This document shows, in pieces, positions 31,101 to 42,165 of a stretch of 64,000 bases of DNA. Position numbers and translations under genes: made by a program. A model generated the notes under the pieces. The model saw only the letters and a program-made list of their open reading frames with translations. It did no database searches and had not been told where the DNA came from. Position 1 is the stretch's first letter; each line of letters starts with the position of its first letter. Source of the DNA: Mycosarcoma maydis (taxonomy: Eukaryota; Basidiomycota; Ustilaginomycetes; Ustilaginales); contig NC_026486.1 in assembly GCF_000328475.2 (NCBI RefSeq), positions 558,001-622,000 on the forward strand. Reading direction: 5' to 3'.

Positions 31101-34100
31101 TGTTGCGATTGTGTACGGACTTTCTTGATACAATCCTCGCAAGAAGATGCATGTCGTGTAGCCTGAAACATGCGATCGTATGTCAGCCTACGCAACGAGT
31201 GGCACGGAAGCCGAGTCCGCACAGGCTAAGCTGCTCCTGATTATATCATGCTTAAGCGAATGGCGCTAGCATCGCGCGTAGCACAATCCAACCCTAGCCT
31301 AGAATTGCGCGGAGGGGGAAATCAAAACTCGAGACTCACGACTAGATCAACTTGCAGGTCGGGCTGATCAGGTAACAAGACCCTGCTATGTCCCAACCGA
31401 GCCGCACTAGCACGCATTTCGCTCTGATCAGGCTCTTTACGGCGAGTCGTATCGCGTTGGCTCTCTTTTGGCAACAGTGTCGTCAAAAGACAGAGCCGAG
31501 CGAACGGCGATGTTACGCTCTAACCCAGCTGATCTCGCATGTGGAGATCGAGCTCCCATGCATCAAGCTGAGATCTCCAGCATGGCAACCGGAGCCGACT
31601 CTCAAGCAGATTTGTTGACAAGGAACAGGATCGCTCTGTCGTCTGAAACGTCTGTTCCATACGGAGGCTGAGGACAGATGCCAAGGTAGCAAGCGCTTCA
31701 GCTGATGTGCAAAGGCATCCTCGGGATTGCGCGGCAGTATACTCACAACTAGAGCCTGACTGTGTTGTTCGCGCAACGCGAAGCCAAGCAAAAGATTACA
31801 GTTGTGAGGGAAGAAATTTTACGAAGAGAATTCTTGCACTCGAACTCACGACTCCTGAACCGACGAGCAACTGCAAAGGCAGCAGACGTGAGAGGATAGG
31901 AGCCAACCGTTCCTGTGGTCCAAGCCTTTGCTAACTTATTCAGACGCCTCTGCACCGGCTCTGCAATCCTGCTTCACCAGATGCACAGCCGTCTGCAGCC
32001 AACCGGAGCATGAGGTTTTTGGGGAACAAGAATTAGGGCGGAGGGGACAGTGACAATTATGAATGCATGTCCGAGACTACATGCCTGCAAATGTCTCACA
32101 TTGCCGTCTAGCGCAGAGCCAAGAGCATAGCCAGCTGGGCGACCAGCAGTCGACCCAAGCCGTACGACACGCTCACCGTCAGTTGGGCAGATTTCTGTGA
32201 TTGGGTCGCGACGCGCAAGCCACAAACGCCAATGCTAATTCGAGCTGCGGAGACGTCTCATACAGTACGTGCGAGGCTTTTGATGATTCGTGAGTCGATC
32301 GAGTCGGCCTCTCTCTTCTGAGGGTTGATGAAGGGGTTTTCAGCCTGACTCGTAACTACAGCTGGTGGCTCCCACTCGATTACGTACATTTAGGTTTGAT
32401 TCAGTGATCCACCAAGCATCTTACTGCAAAGAGGAGGCAGAAGGCTCTGAGGGGAAACGGAACAAGGTCTCATCTAAGACCGAAGCAGCAACGAAACGGA
32501 GAACCATGCGAGATTTGCTTTGTGGTAGCCACGCCTCGAGATGTAGCCTACGAAGGCTGCCATAGCTGCGGTGGTTTCCCCCTTGCTGCTTGCTGTCGAC
32601 GTGTCTCGGCTGGAAGTTCGGGGTTTTTTTGGCCCTTACTGTACAGTACATTTCTGCTTGGTCTGTCCGAGGAGCACATTTTATGAGCCCCCATTTAGCC
32701 GCCCAACGCACCTAGCCGCCGTCGAATTTCATGTCGAATCAAATGCTAGCAAGAAATATGGTACACGATCCAGTCAGGCTCGAATTTCGTTGGTTCGCCT
32801 AGGCTAGCCTCGCCTCGCCTCGCCTCGCCTCCAACTCGAATTCGAGTGTCACCTGCCCCACGATTCGCACCCACACGATCGCTGCTCGACCATCTTTTCG
32901 TCTTGCGGCTTGGCGCGAACCCTGACTACTTGGGTGCTTTCGATCTTTGGCTTATCCACCAGAGCTTTGGCCAGATGCACTGAGTGCCCCCCAAGCTAGC
33001 ACGGAATCTTGAAAATGATCGCCCTAAGGTAATGTTGATACGGTGCCACAACTGCCGTTGATCGTTCGCTACAGGTTGATTACCGTAGTTGTGACAGCCC
33101 AATGCGGTCAGACAAGATTGGACATACAGTATCGAGGATTTAATGGACGAAAATTGGCCATATTCTGGAAGCAATCAAGAAATGCACTGCAATCTGGTGC
33201 CTGAGTAACAGTGCAGTCATTTCTGCCGAATCATCATTTCTTTGTCTACAGTTTTTCTTTTCAAAAACGAAGACGAAAGCAGCGCGCCCATCTGAATTTC
33301 GATTCTGGTCAGCGAACGAGTTCTTTCAGTTATGGGTACTGCATCAGTATGTCTGCTTATGACAATCCCGAAACTAGGCTCGTTTCCGCATTTTGATGGA
33401 TTTTCGGTGGTTCGCTGTTTGCGTGAGTCTGAAAAATTCTCTAAATTTGTGACCCCGATGCAGATCTCTGTTTTATTAATATTCACGATTATATTCTGCT
33501 CTTCTGCCCCGACCGGCGCATCAGGCCCAGCCTCACAACTCACGACTCGCTCGACACAGCCAAAGAAAAAGTATAGTATTCACGATTTGGCAGGTGTGGC
33601 TCAAATCACGTATCGGCTGCAGCGTGAACTGATTGCCTACTCATTTTGGTCAAGAATGCATTCACAATTGCAATTGTTGACCGACCGTTTCCGGCTGGAT
33701 TCGCTAGCCTTTTCATCTTATTTACTACTTATTCATTCAAATTCTTGGGCATTGGCGATCGGCTGAGCAGTGACCGTGTCATGTGTTTGACAGAATTTAC
33801 GCTGCCCTGTACTGTGGCTGTACTGTGCTGTGCTGTACTACTATACAGACGGTAAAGTGACGGAAGCGTCAGGCCGTTATTCTTTATCCGACCTTACCTC
33901 GTCTGCTCGATTGCGCTTGAACGAGAGGAGTTAGTAGAATGCGAATCTGCGTAGCATTACCGTCGCAGCTGCTCTGCTACAATTCACTGTAGCGATCCTT
34001 TGTCATGCTTCAGCTGTCGTGTCTCACTTGTGCACTTCATTGGCTTCCATGCCGAAGCTCTGGCATGTCTTGCTGCTTGTACGCCCCTTCCTCTTCACGG

Positions 34101-35187
34101 ACTGTTCTTGCCTCTAGTGATGGGCAACAAGGTAGCTTCTGCAGTAGCTCCTGATCCTGCTGCTTGTACTCTCCTACAGGGTGGAGGCTTTCACTATCCG
34201 CTACTCTTGCTGCGTGCTTGTCCGCTTTCTTGACTCGTCGTCAGCATCCCAGCTTCCTTCCATGTCCGGATGTGGCTGCCATTTGGCTCACCGACTGCCA
34301 CGCTTGCTGCATTCTCCTCATCAACGACGACGCCGCCGCCGCCGCCATTACCGTCTTCGTCGCCCCTCCTGTTGCTGCTGCTGCAGATGCTTGGGGTGTG
34401 GATGAGCTTGCCTTGCCCCCATCCTCATCGTCGTCCTGATCCGGCTGAATCTGCTCCTTTCCGTCATTGTTGATCTTCCGCCCTTCCATTCCTCTTTATT
34501 GGCCTCCTCCTTCCTTGGAAGATGCCTCGACCCTATTAATCATCCTTCCCAATCCGTCGATTCATTACACGTGTTTTGCGCAGCTTCGTCTCTGCTCGGG
34601 CGTAAGTTACCTCTTCCGGGCTTGTTCTGATCCACCTCTTAAACGCCCAGTTGATACAGGCAAAATGCCTATTCCCGAGCGTTGGTAGCCCCCAAGTTTC
34701 AGCTTGTGCAGCGATACAAGAAACAGGCATGCTGACACAGATGTCTTCCTCCGCTTCTCCTTCCTATTGTCTTTCATCCTTCTTGCGCTTGTTCCACCCG
34801 AACCTGTCAACATTGCCCACCTCTGATTCTGTCTCTGACTTCAAGACAAAAGGATACTTCTGACTCACCTTAGCTTTGCGTCTCACGGTGTCTTATCTAG
34901 CACTGTCTCTCCTGCGGTCTCGGTTTCCCTCTTCCCCCATCCCTTGACTCACCTTGCTTATCCTTCATTGTTTGCTTCGCTACCACTACCTTCATACTTG
35001 TCTCAGCTTGATTTTCTCGCTTTCTCACTCAACGCTCTCTTCGCCATCGACTCGCGAGCCTCAGCAGCTCTTCTACTAGTCCTGCCTCGAGCACAGACCA
35101 GTGCACCAGAAAGGCTACACTCACATCTCACTCAGCAGCCTCAGTCTTTCTCATAGAAGACTTCTGTGCCACCCAACATATACGACC
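31101..35187. other. gene-poor region and long 5' leader of med1
   Basis: About 4.1 kb with no recognised gene. 32811-32830 holds four tandem CGCCT units. 33000-33900 is AT-rich. From about 34000 to the start at 35188 the plus strand is strongly pyrimidine-rich with many short upstream ATGs. This resembles the long leaders of fungal developmental regulators; I infer it is the promoter and leader of the Medusa-type gene. Confidence 0.45.
32811..32830. repeat. CGCCT x4 tandem repeat
   Basis: Four perfect tandem copies of the 5-bp unit CGCCT. Confidence 0.85.
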
Positions 35188-37338
35188 ATGTCTGGAGCCG
35201 CTTCCACCAATCCCGCCCTCAGCTTTGGACCTGCTGGTCCCTCCAACTACCAATCACCTGACCCTTCCTCGAGCTCGGCCAGCTACACCACTGTTGGTGG
35301 CTTCCCTGCTAGCTTTGGACGAATCAAGCAGGAAACTTCAGCGTACACCTACGACGAACAAGCGCCTCGATCACAGCAGCACGGCAATTACACACATCAC
35401 GACCTCAGTGGTGCCGGCACTCTGGCCCAGACACAGGCCCTTGGTGGCTTCAATCCTACCACCTCGCAGCACTATGCCGGGCAGGGCCACTTGTCTGGAC
35501 ACACACGACACCAGTCGCTCAACTCGGGTGTAAGCCAGTTGGCCCTCGGTGGCGCCAGCGGTGCCTACTCGTTTGGCGACGTCAACGCCAACCAGTACAA
35601 CAACTACAACTTGGTCCCGGCTCAGAGATCACCTTCTGGGCGATCGTCAGCCCTTGCCTCCGAGACTTCCCCAACTCGAAGCCGCTTTCCCTCGACTGGC
35701 TACAACGACCCTCGCACTTCTGTCAACCGTCCTCCAGCACGTCCCGTCGGATTGGGCTTCTCCTTGACTTCGGCAACGAGCAGCGACGAGTCAAGCAACA
35801 AGCTCGAAAGCGATTCGCCAAGGTCGCTCAAGCGCTCCGCCGACCCTATGGAAGAACTTCGCAATTCTTCCGAGCACTCGCAACTGCGTCGCCCTGCATC
35901 TTTTCCCGTGCTTGGCTCCGGAGTCACAAACGTATATGGGCGCCCGATGGGTCAAGATGCACGAAGCGCTCAGAGTGTTGGCCGTCGCACCGGTCGAGGC
36001 GGCATGGGCATTCCTGGCCAACTCACTCCTGGACGATCAAATGTTGTGCTTCCCGGGCTTGGCGCTGGCTTCTATGATACTGCTGAAAGTCGTCGCGAGT
36101 CGTTTGGATCCAACAATACTCTGCAGTCGCCCCTCGCTGGTCATCAAGGCTCGGCTTCTTCGGATGAGCTTGGCTTGGGCGGCAGTGGCATTCCGCAGCT
36201 CATGCGCGCTACGCAGATTCCGGGCTCGATCACGCCAACACCTATCATGACACCACATGATCCCGTCTATAGCCCACCTGGTGGCAGCGGTGGAGGTGCT
36301 CCGCGCGCCAAACTCGAGCTGCACGGCAATCTGGGCGAGATGGCGGTAGGCTGGTCGCATGACGAGTGGCGTAGCGGACGCCGACTGGTACAATTCTGGA
36401 GGCGCCAGGAAGGCACGACGATCCACGCCACCTTCCGACCCATCTTACCATCGCAGTACGTGCCGAACAGCATTGTCATCTCGTGCATCTTTCGCGAAGA
36501 CAAGAACGAGTGCTTTGTCACCTCGGTCGACACAATCTACCTGCTTGAAGCATTGGTTGCGAGTCGCTTCACTGTCGAGGAGAAGAACCGGATTCGACGA
36601 AATCTCGAGGGTTTCCGACCCATCACGGTCAGCAAAAACAAGCGCGAGTGCGAACGCTTCTTTAAGCTGATCATGAGCTTCCCCAACCCAAAGCCGCGCA
36701 ACATCGAAAAGGACGTAAAGGTGTTCCCGTGGAAGGTGCTTGCCTCGGCGTTGTGCAAGATCATTGGCAAGTACAGCGCGTCATACGACGGTGCGCCGCC
36801 TGTGCTGGCTGAGCTTGGGCCTGACACGCAGTTCGGAGGTGCCATAGCTGCTAGTTCGTTGCCTTCGGTCGACCTGTCGGGCGGTCACTATCGTGATGCC
36901 AGCTACCCGGCTGCTTCTCCTGCGATCAGAGATACGCGATTGGCGGATTCATCGTTCGACTATGATCGCTCGGGCGGCGCCACGGGTATGTATGGCGTGT
37001 CAAATGCCTATGGAGGCAATACGTGGAATGTGGGTAACCAAGGCATGGCTTTCAGTGCGCCGGGTGCTACGAGTAGCTACGCTGGAGCGACGAGCAACCT
37101 TGGCTTTGCGGCTGGAGGAGGCTCGCATAGTCAAACGCACAGCGCCAGCAGCTACGACGGCTTTGGTGCCTCGGGCGGAGGAAGCCTGGCTGCCGGATCG
37201 GGCAGTGTCAATCTGTATGATGGGCAGCAATCGGACGGCTACGGCGCAGCTACTGCCCCTCCGCACAGCCAAAGTCAGTGCACTACTAGTACGCTGGCTG
37301 CTGCGGCCGGGGATTACTATTCGTCGGAGCGCCGATGA
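35188..37338 (+). CDS. med1: Medusa-domain developmental transcriptional regulator
   Basis: Ortholog-type of Aspergillus MedA, Magnaporthe Acr1 and Ustilago Med1, nuclear regulators of conidiation, mating and virulence. The ATG at 35188 gives 716 residues; the frame continues upstream only from a GTG. Residues 1-375 are disordered Ser/Gly/Gln/Asn-rich sequence. The conserved Medusa domain spans about 380-532: GEMAVGWSHDEWRSGRRLVQFW, ISCIFREDKNECFVTSVDTIYLLEALV, FTVEEKNRIRRNLEGFRPITVSK, and FPNPKPRNIEKDVKVFPWKVL ending KIIGKYSASY. The C-terminus is again Gly/Ser/Ala-rich. Identification rests on this block, which I recognise from MedA family members. The preceding kilobase is a pyrimidine-rich leader with upstream ATGs, suggesting translational control (inference). 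Confidence 0.88.
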   Translation: MSGAASTNPALSFGPAGPSNYQSPDPSSSSASYTTVGGFPASFGRIKQETSAYTYDEQAPRSQQHGNYTHHDLSGAGTLAQTQALGGFNPTTSQHYAGQGHLSGHTRHQSLNSGVSQLALGGASGAYSFGDVNANQYNNYNLVPAQRSPSGRSSALASETSPTRSRFPSTGYNDPRTSVNRPPARPVGLGFSLTSATSSDESSNKLESDSPRSLKRSADPMEELRNSSEHSQLRRPASFPVLGSGVTNVYGRPMGQDARSAQSVGRRTGRGGMGIPGQLTPGRSNVVLPGLGAGFYDTAESRRESFGSNNTLQSPLAGHQGSASSDELGLGGSGIPQLMRATQIPGSITPTPIMTPHDPVYSPPGGSGGGAPRAKLELHGNLGEMAVGWSHDEWRSGRRLVQFWRRQEGTTIHATFRPILPSQYVPNSIVISCIFREDKNECFVTSVDTIYLLEALVASRFTVEEKNRIRRNLEGFRPITVSKNKRECERFFKLIMSFPNPKPRNIEKDVKVFPWKVLASALCKIIGKYSASYDGAPPVLAELGPDTQFGGAIAASSLPSVDLSGGHYRDASYPAASPAIRDTRLADSSFDYDRSGGATGMYGVSNAYGGNTWNVGNQGMAFSAPGATSSYAGATSNLGFAAGGGSHSQTHSASSYDGFGASGGGSLAAGSGSVNLYDGQQSDGYGAATAPPHSQSQCTTSTLAAAAGDYYSSERR

Positions 37339-38565
37339 TCTTTCTTCCTAGGATTTGGTTTATCTTCTCTTGTAGCTTTGTATTACTTTCACCCCGGTCT
37401 TACTGCTCTGTCTCGTGTAATCGTGTCCAGCCTTTAATTCATAGATGCATTACTAGACATTGAGATGGGATGGGGTAGCTGGCTGGGTCTCGTATGAGGG
37501 TTGTGCTCAGCTGGATGTGATGCTACAGGGAAAATTGACCTCGCTTCGCCACACTATGCTTCGGCTCGCTTCTGGTGATAGCAGCGAGAGAAATGCGGGG
37601 GTGACGGTGAACGTGAATGGAACGCGCATAAATTCAGACAGTTTGGACTTTGTTCTACTCATGACTGACTCACGGAATGCTTGTGCCTCGGTGAAGCGTG
37701 ATTTGTGGACGGATGGGATGGTTGTAGAACGCCAATCATATTGCGGGGGAAAGCTAAGTAGCTGACGCAGGGCGATGAGAGTACGACATGCGAAAGACAG
37801 ATAGAGCGTTTGCGGGGTCATAAGGTATGGCGGGTATGCAGATGAGCCGAGCCAATCCAACGGTCCGGAAGCTGTCTAGCGCGCGTTCGCATAGACTACG
37901 GTCTCCGACTTAGTTACACGCTGTCACACGCTGCAGCGTGGACGCGGAGCGAACGAGATGATGCACAGCGCGATGCGCACCTGGCGACGGTGCGAGCAAT
38001 CCAATGGTGATCGAACCGAGAGCTTGTAGCTGCATAGCGCAGGTGCAAACCTAGCGTACGGCGGTGCACACATGTGCTCGAACATGCCAGAGTCTCGAAC
38101 ATTGGAGCGCTGCGCATTGCGTAGAAATACGGCGTGGAATACGAGTGCGTCCGATCCTGGCCTCGCTGTAGTCAGAGGTTGACCTGCTATGTGCAGTGTC
38201 CAGGCTGATGCTCTGCCTCGAAGCGTCTCTCGAGAGCTGATGAGCGGTGACCATCGGTCGAGCCCGAGCCCGAACTCAAGCTCGGCCGTCGGTGCAAAGC
38301 ACAGTCGCATCCGTTGCACCTCCGAACCGTGCACGATGCGCTGGCTTGCCAAGTTGAAAATTAATGCTCTACTCTGGTGGTCGAGGCTAGTAGCAAGAAA
38401 AGTCCATGCTCACAGCCGTGGTTCGTTGCTGGTTATGGATGCAGCACTGTGCGCCAGACGGTACGAGCGCCCGGATCGATGCTGCTCCCGAGGTTGGCAC
38501 TGCCACGATGCGCGCACCCATGATGTAGGATGAAACGGTTTGAAACCCGCTTCTCTGACCGCCTC
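37339..38565. other. convergent intergenic region
   Basis: 1.2 kb between converging stop codons of med1 and DAD3. Open frames on both strands between 37900 and 38530 lack any family resemblance. Nothing else supported. Confidence 0.4.
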
Positions 38566-39150
38566 TCAGCAGTACTCTGGCTGGCGCATCACCACGGTAT
38601 CGTCGCCTTGGCCTGATTCGGAGGGCGTAGCACTACCATTGTAAAAGTAGCCCCCTCCCGCCGCTGCATCTGCATTGTAGGCCATGATATCCATGCTGTA
38701 CGCATCTGCGCCCGCAGCAGCCATCGCTTCGGCCTCGGCCATCTCTGCCTGTTCCTGAACAGTCGCCCATACGGAGGCCTTGTAGAGTGTCAGCACAAGA
38801 CCCATCTTACGTTCGAGCACGCGCAGTTGGGTGAGCAGGCTTGCATGCGCCGAAGAGGATGAAAGGAGCGTGGAGAGTGCGGCGACCTATTGCAGACAGC
38901 AAAGGGCGAAAGATGAGATGGCAAGAAAACAAAACGAGCGAGTCAGCGAAAGCCAACTATAATCGGTGCAAAAGGCAGGAGCCCAAAGGCAACTCACGCG
39001 TCGAATGGTATCGGCTAGACGAGCGTATTCTCCCAACAGCTCCTGCTCGTGTTCGGTGAGAGAGCGATGACCAGCATACGGGTTGATGTAAGGCTTGGAC
39101 GCTGTAGGCAATGCAGCAACTTGGTCGAGCACCTCCTGGATCGTGGCCAT
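38566..39150 (-). CDS. DAD3: DASH/Dam1 complex subunit Dad3, two exons
   Basis: Component of the DASH ring that couples kinetochores to spindle microtubules. Exons on the minus strand: 39150-38998 and 38886-38566, joined through a 111-nt intron (GTGAGT...CAATAG) to give 157 residues. The diagnostic parts are EQELLGEYARLADTIRR ending exon 1, then VAALSTLLSSSSAHASLLTQLRVLERKMGLVLTLYKASVWATV in exon 2, matching the Dad3 helix pattern that ends in LVFTLFKASV. Yeast Dad3 is only 94 residues; here an N-terminal segment (about 30 residues) and an acidic, Ala/Gly/Tyr-rich C-terminal tail (about 60 residues) are added, as is common in basidiomycetes. The long tail has no known role. Confidence 0.88.
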
Positions 39151-39709
39151 TGTGTCAGCTTTGTCGGGTGCTGTAGTGTTAATGTATCGACGATGAGAAC
39201 TGCGAGTTGCGTATGGTCAGTGTTGGTGGTATTGATGGTTGTGTCGATGGAGGTGACGAGTGCTCTGCACAGTACAAGTAGAAAAGCAAATCTACTGCTG
39301 AAACCAACACGTGAGATTGGGACAAGTAACAAAAACAACACTGAGCAAGTGCCTCAACCCCCCTTCCGCCTGGTCTGACGCGTCTGTTGTTGCAACCATA
39401 CGCGCTTCGAGTATTCGTGGATCGTGATTACATAATATGAATGTTAAGATTGTTGTGACAGAAAGCGATAATTGTGTGTTATTCGTGATTCGTGATTATT
39501 CGTGATTCCATTTTGGCAGCCAGATGGGCCAAATTCACGAGTGGAGGGACAGGATCGTGTCGCAGCAGAGACGGTTCCCGTTCGACATGCCCGTGAACAG
39601 GCAACCAGCCAACCATCTCTACCTCATGCGTTCATCCAATACGAGTCTCGGTGGGGCTTTATGCGCAGCCCTAGTACACCGACCCTTGTCCACCGCGCCA
39701 TGATCCATC
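39151..39709. other. divergent intergenic region
   Basis: 559 bases between DAD3 and the next plus-strand gene. Heptamer motifs (ATTCGTG) at 39410-39510. No gene seen. Confidence 0.5.
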
Positions 39710-41992
39710 ATGGCGTCCGACGTCTTTTTCAATCGTGTTCCTTATACGCAGCGTCGCTTACCAACACATGAGCTGGTCACATCCGCATCCGGCTCGAACA
39801 GCGTCACTTCAGCCGCTCCTGGCGTCCACGTACAAAGAGGGTCAGTAGGAACAAGTCTTCTAGGAGGTGCCCTCACCTTTCCTCCGCTATACCTCGATCC
39901 TGTCGAACCGCACACTGTTCATGATCCTGCTTCCTCCAGCCAGCACGCATCCCAGCCGGCCCAACAAACCGGCAACTTTGTCCTCGGCTCGACGTTCTAC
40001 CACCATCCGCAGCTCAACGCGCTCGTATCCAATCACCTCATCGATGCATCTGCCAACGCTCCGGACGGAGTATCCGGAACCGGCCACGCTTTTCTCAGCA
40101 GCATCTTTGCCAATCGACACGGCGGACCGCATGATGACGATTCCGACGCAGATGAGGTCGGCGGGACCAACGGTGCAGAGGCAGCTGTGGTTGTACCACG
40201 GCCCAAGATCACCTCTGAATTCGTTTCTCTAAACGAAGATCTGGTTCCGGCATCGTTGGATATGCACGGAGATATGCTGCCTGCCGATCAACATCCTTCC
40301 TATCCGTTCGGCAATCTTTTTGGCCCGCTAGGCGGAATGATTGCGGCGGACAGTGCCATTGTTGGCGGTACGCAGTCCGTCGGCGTTGCTACAAATCTCG
40401 GTGCTGGACTGGGAGACGCAGCCACGCTTGGTATGGACTTTGGTGGTGGATTGGATGGCTTCATCCACCTCGGTCAGAGCAGCCACGGCCGACGCAGCGC
40501 AGTGACCAATGGGTGGAACAGCTTCATCAACAAAGCTTCTCGCACCAAACTCGTTGGCTCGGCCTCAGCAAATGCGGAATGGAACGCCGACGCTCATCAA
40601 TCTACGACAAGTGCAGCCAAGGACGATCCGAACCGAACGTCGCAGGTGGAAATCATCAGATCAGCGCGCAAACTCGATCTCTCGCCGAGCCTGCTTTTTC
40701 GCACCAGTACATCGACCGTTCTGGCTCCCCCGACGTGGCCGTTTCGTCGCTATGGGCCTGGAGGCACGTCGTACGCAGCGCTTTTGAGACCAAGTTCGAA
40801 CATCTATGGCACCAGTCCTGCCAGTCAAGCCGTAGCAGCCACATTGGGTGGCTTACCGGCGTCGTCCAAGATCTTGAAAGAGGTCTGGTCTGATTTGGCA
40901 CTGGAACAGCTTGTCCCTACCAAGATTGGCGAAACGTCTGCAACACGGCATCTCAACCGGGAAGAGGCGGAAGCGGACCAAGCTGAAGCAGCCGATGCTC
41001 GTTCTGGCGAGAAACGTGGCAAGAAACGCGCTAGAACCGATCCGGAGGCGGACGAGGTCTTTTCAAAACGCATTGCGCGCATCGAAGCGGACCCATTAGA
41101 TCTCCTCGGTCCAATATCGCGCGAAATTCGTGGACAAGCTGCACGACCGTGGGGTACCGCCACTTTGCGCGGTACGCATCGTTCGCGGCGTCGTCGACCC
41201 TCGTACTCAGACGAGTCAGCCGATTCTTCGGCCGAAGCAGAGTACGATTCTGTCGAGACCGGCTTCGCCCAACGCGATCATGTTCGCTACTCGTTCGCGC
41301 TCCCACCAGCGCAATTCAGCTGGACCGAATCGACCGAACAAGAAGACCCGGACCACAACGAGCAAGTTTCGTCAACGGTGCATGTGGAACCAGACGGAAT
41401 CGGTTGGTCGACCGCTAAGAGAATCTTTGTCAATGAAGAGAGGGACAGAGTGCTTCCAGAAGTGGCGTCGAGAGGGTCAGGATTGGACGAGTATCGTGTC
41501 AGAGGATGGAGAAGTAACCAGGGTGTACTGCCGAGACCGGGATGGACGTGGACCGATGGTCCAATGCACGAGGTCGAGCAAGCAGCGAACGTGAGCTTGG
41601 TCACTGAGATGTCGGCAAGTACGTCGCATCAGTCGAATTCAGCGTCGCGCGAGCATCAGACGCTTGACGATCAGCACTCCGTCAGTGCTTCCGAAGCGGG
41701 TGCGGAGCTCGATGAAGAGCGAATCTGGGAGGGACATGTGGAGGGCGAAGATGCAGAATTGCAGCGTGCGCTGTTGATGCACTATCAGCAGGAAATGGCG
41801 CATGCCGACGCTGAGGCAGAATGTGCGTCGCAGCAGACACCTGATGAAGATGCGCAGCAGGAAGAGCAGCAGGAAGATGTGGAAGGGGATTTCGAGAACG
41901 AGCAAGAGGCGCCGGTGGAACACGATGTGGATGTGCAGGACGAGCAAGACGAACTGGCCGACGAAGACGTAGAGTCTTTCGAGGAGGATTAG
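39710..41992 (+). CDS. unrecognised protein with acidic C-terminal tail
   Basis: A 760-residue frame from a true ATG at 39710. The first 110 residues hold the best-conserved-looking part (FFNRVPYTQRRLPTHEL, then LTFPPLYLDPVEP, and GSTFYHHPQLNALVSNHLID). A segment at about 328-390 is rich in aromatic and hydrophobic residues (LDLSPSLLFRTSTSTVLAPPTWPFRRYGPGG). A bipartite basic motif GEKRGKKRARTD at about 437-448 looks like a nuclear localisation signal. Residues 660-760 are extremely acidic, Glu/Gln/Asp-rich, ending FEED. There is no catalytic motif or membrane segment. I infer a nuclear protein, perhaps chromatin-associated, but do not recognise the family. Confidence 0.75.
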   Translation: MASDVFFNRVPYTQRRLPTHELVTSASGSNSVTSAAPGVHVQRGSVGTSLLGGALTFPPLYLDPVEPHTVHDPASSSQHASQPAQQTGNFVLGSTFYHHPQLNALVSNHLIDASANAPDGVSGTGHAFLSSIFANRHGGPHDDDSDADEVGGTNGAEAAVVVPRPKITSEFVSLNEDLVPASLDMHGDMLPADQHPSYPFGNLFGPLGGMIAADSAIVGGTQSVGVATNLGAGLGDAATLGMDFGGGLDGFIHLGQSSHGRRSAVTNGWNSFINKASRTKLVGSASANAEWNADAHQSTTSAAKDDPNRTSQVEIIRSARKLDLSPSLLFRTSTSTVLAPPTWPFRRYGPGGTSYAALLRPSSNIYGTSPASQAVAATLGGLPASSKILKEVWSDLALEQLVPTKIGETSATRHLNREEAEADQAEAADARSGEKRGKKRARTDPEADEVFSKRIARIEADPLDLLGPISREIRGQAARPWGTATLRGTHRSRRRRPSYSDESADSSAEAEYDSVETGFAQRDHVRYSFALPPAQFSWTESTEQEDPDHNEQVSSTVHVEPDGIGWSTAKRIFVNEERDRVLPEVASRGSGLDEYRVRGWRSNQGVLPRPGWTWTDGPMHEVEQAANVSLVTEMSASTSHQSNSASREHQTLDDQHSVSASEAGAELDEERIWEGHVEGEDAELQRALLMHYQQEMAHADAEAECASQQTPDEDAQQEEQQEDVEGDFENEQEAPVEHDVDVQDEQDELADEDVESFEED

Positions 41993-42165
41993 AGCATTGT
42001 TCAATGCACATATGCACCGTCCGTGTTCCTTTGGACAACGTATAACGTCGATCAGCTTCAGTCAGCGATATGAGATCAGACAGACGCACACTCGCTGCAC
42101 ACGGGAAAATGAGATTTGCATTCGAAATTTATATAGGGTGCAACGCAGGCTGAGTTGCTCGCTAT

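Noticed and set aside
33458..33766. 102-residue plus-strand ORF with signal-peptide-like start
   Set aside because: Its coding part contains copies of the intergenic heptamer motif and typical spacer sequence, so it is probably chance.
34241..34489. 82-residue Ala/Asp-rich minus-strand ORF
   Set aside because: Low complexity, generated by the pyrimidine-rich med1 leader on the other strand; no conserved feature.
37924..38530. Overlapping frames of 114-142 codons on both strands
   Set aside because: The minus frame lacks an early ATG and neither strand shows domain features; likely spacer DNA.
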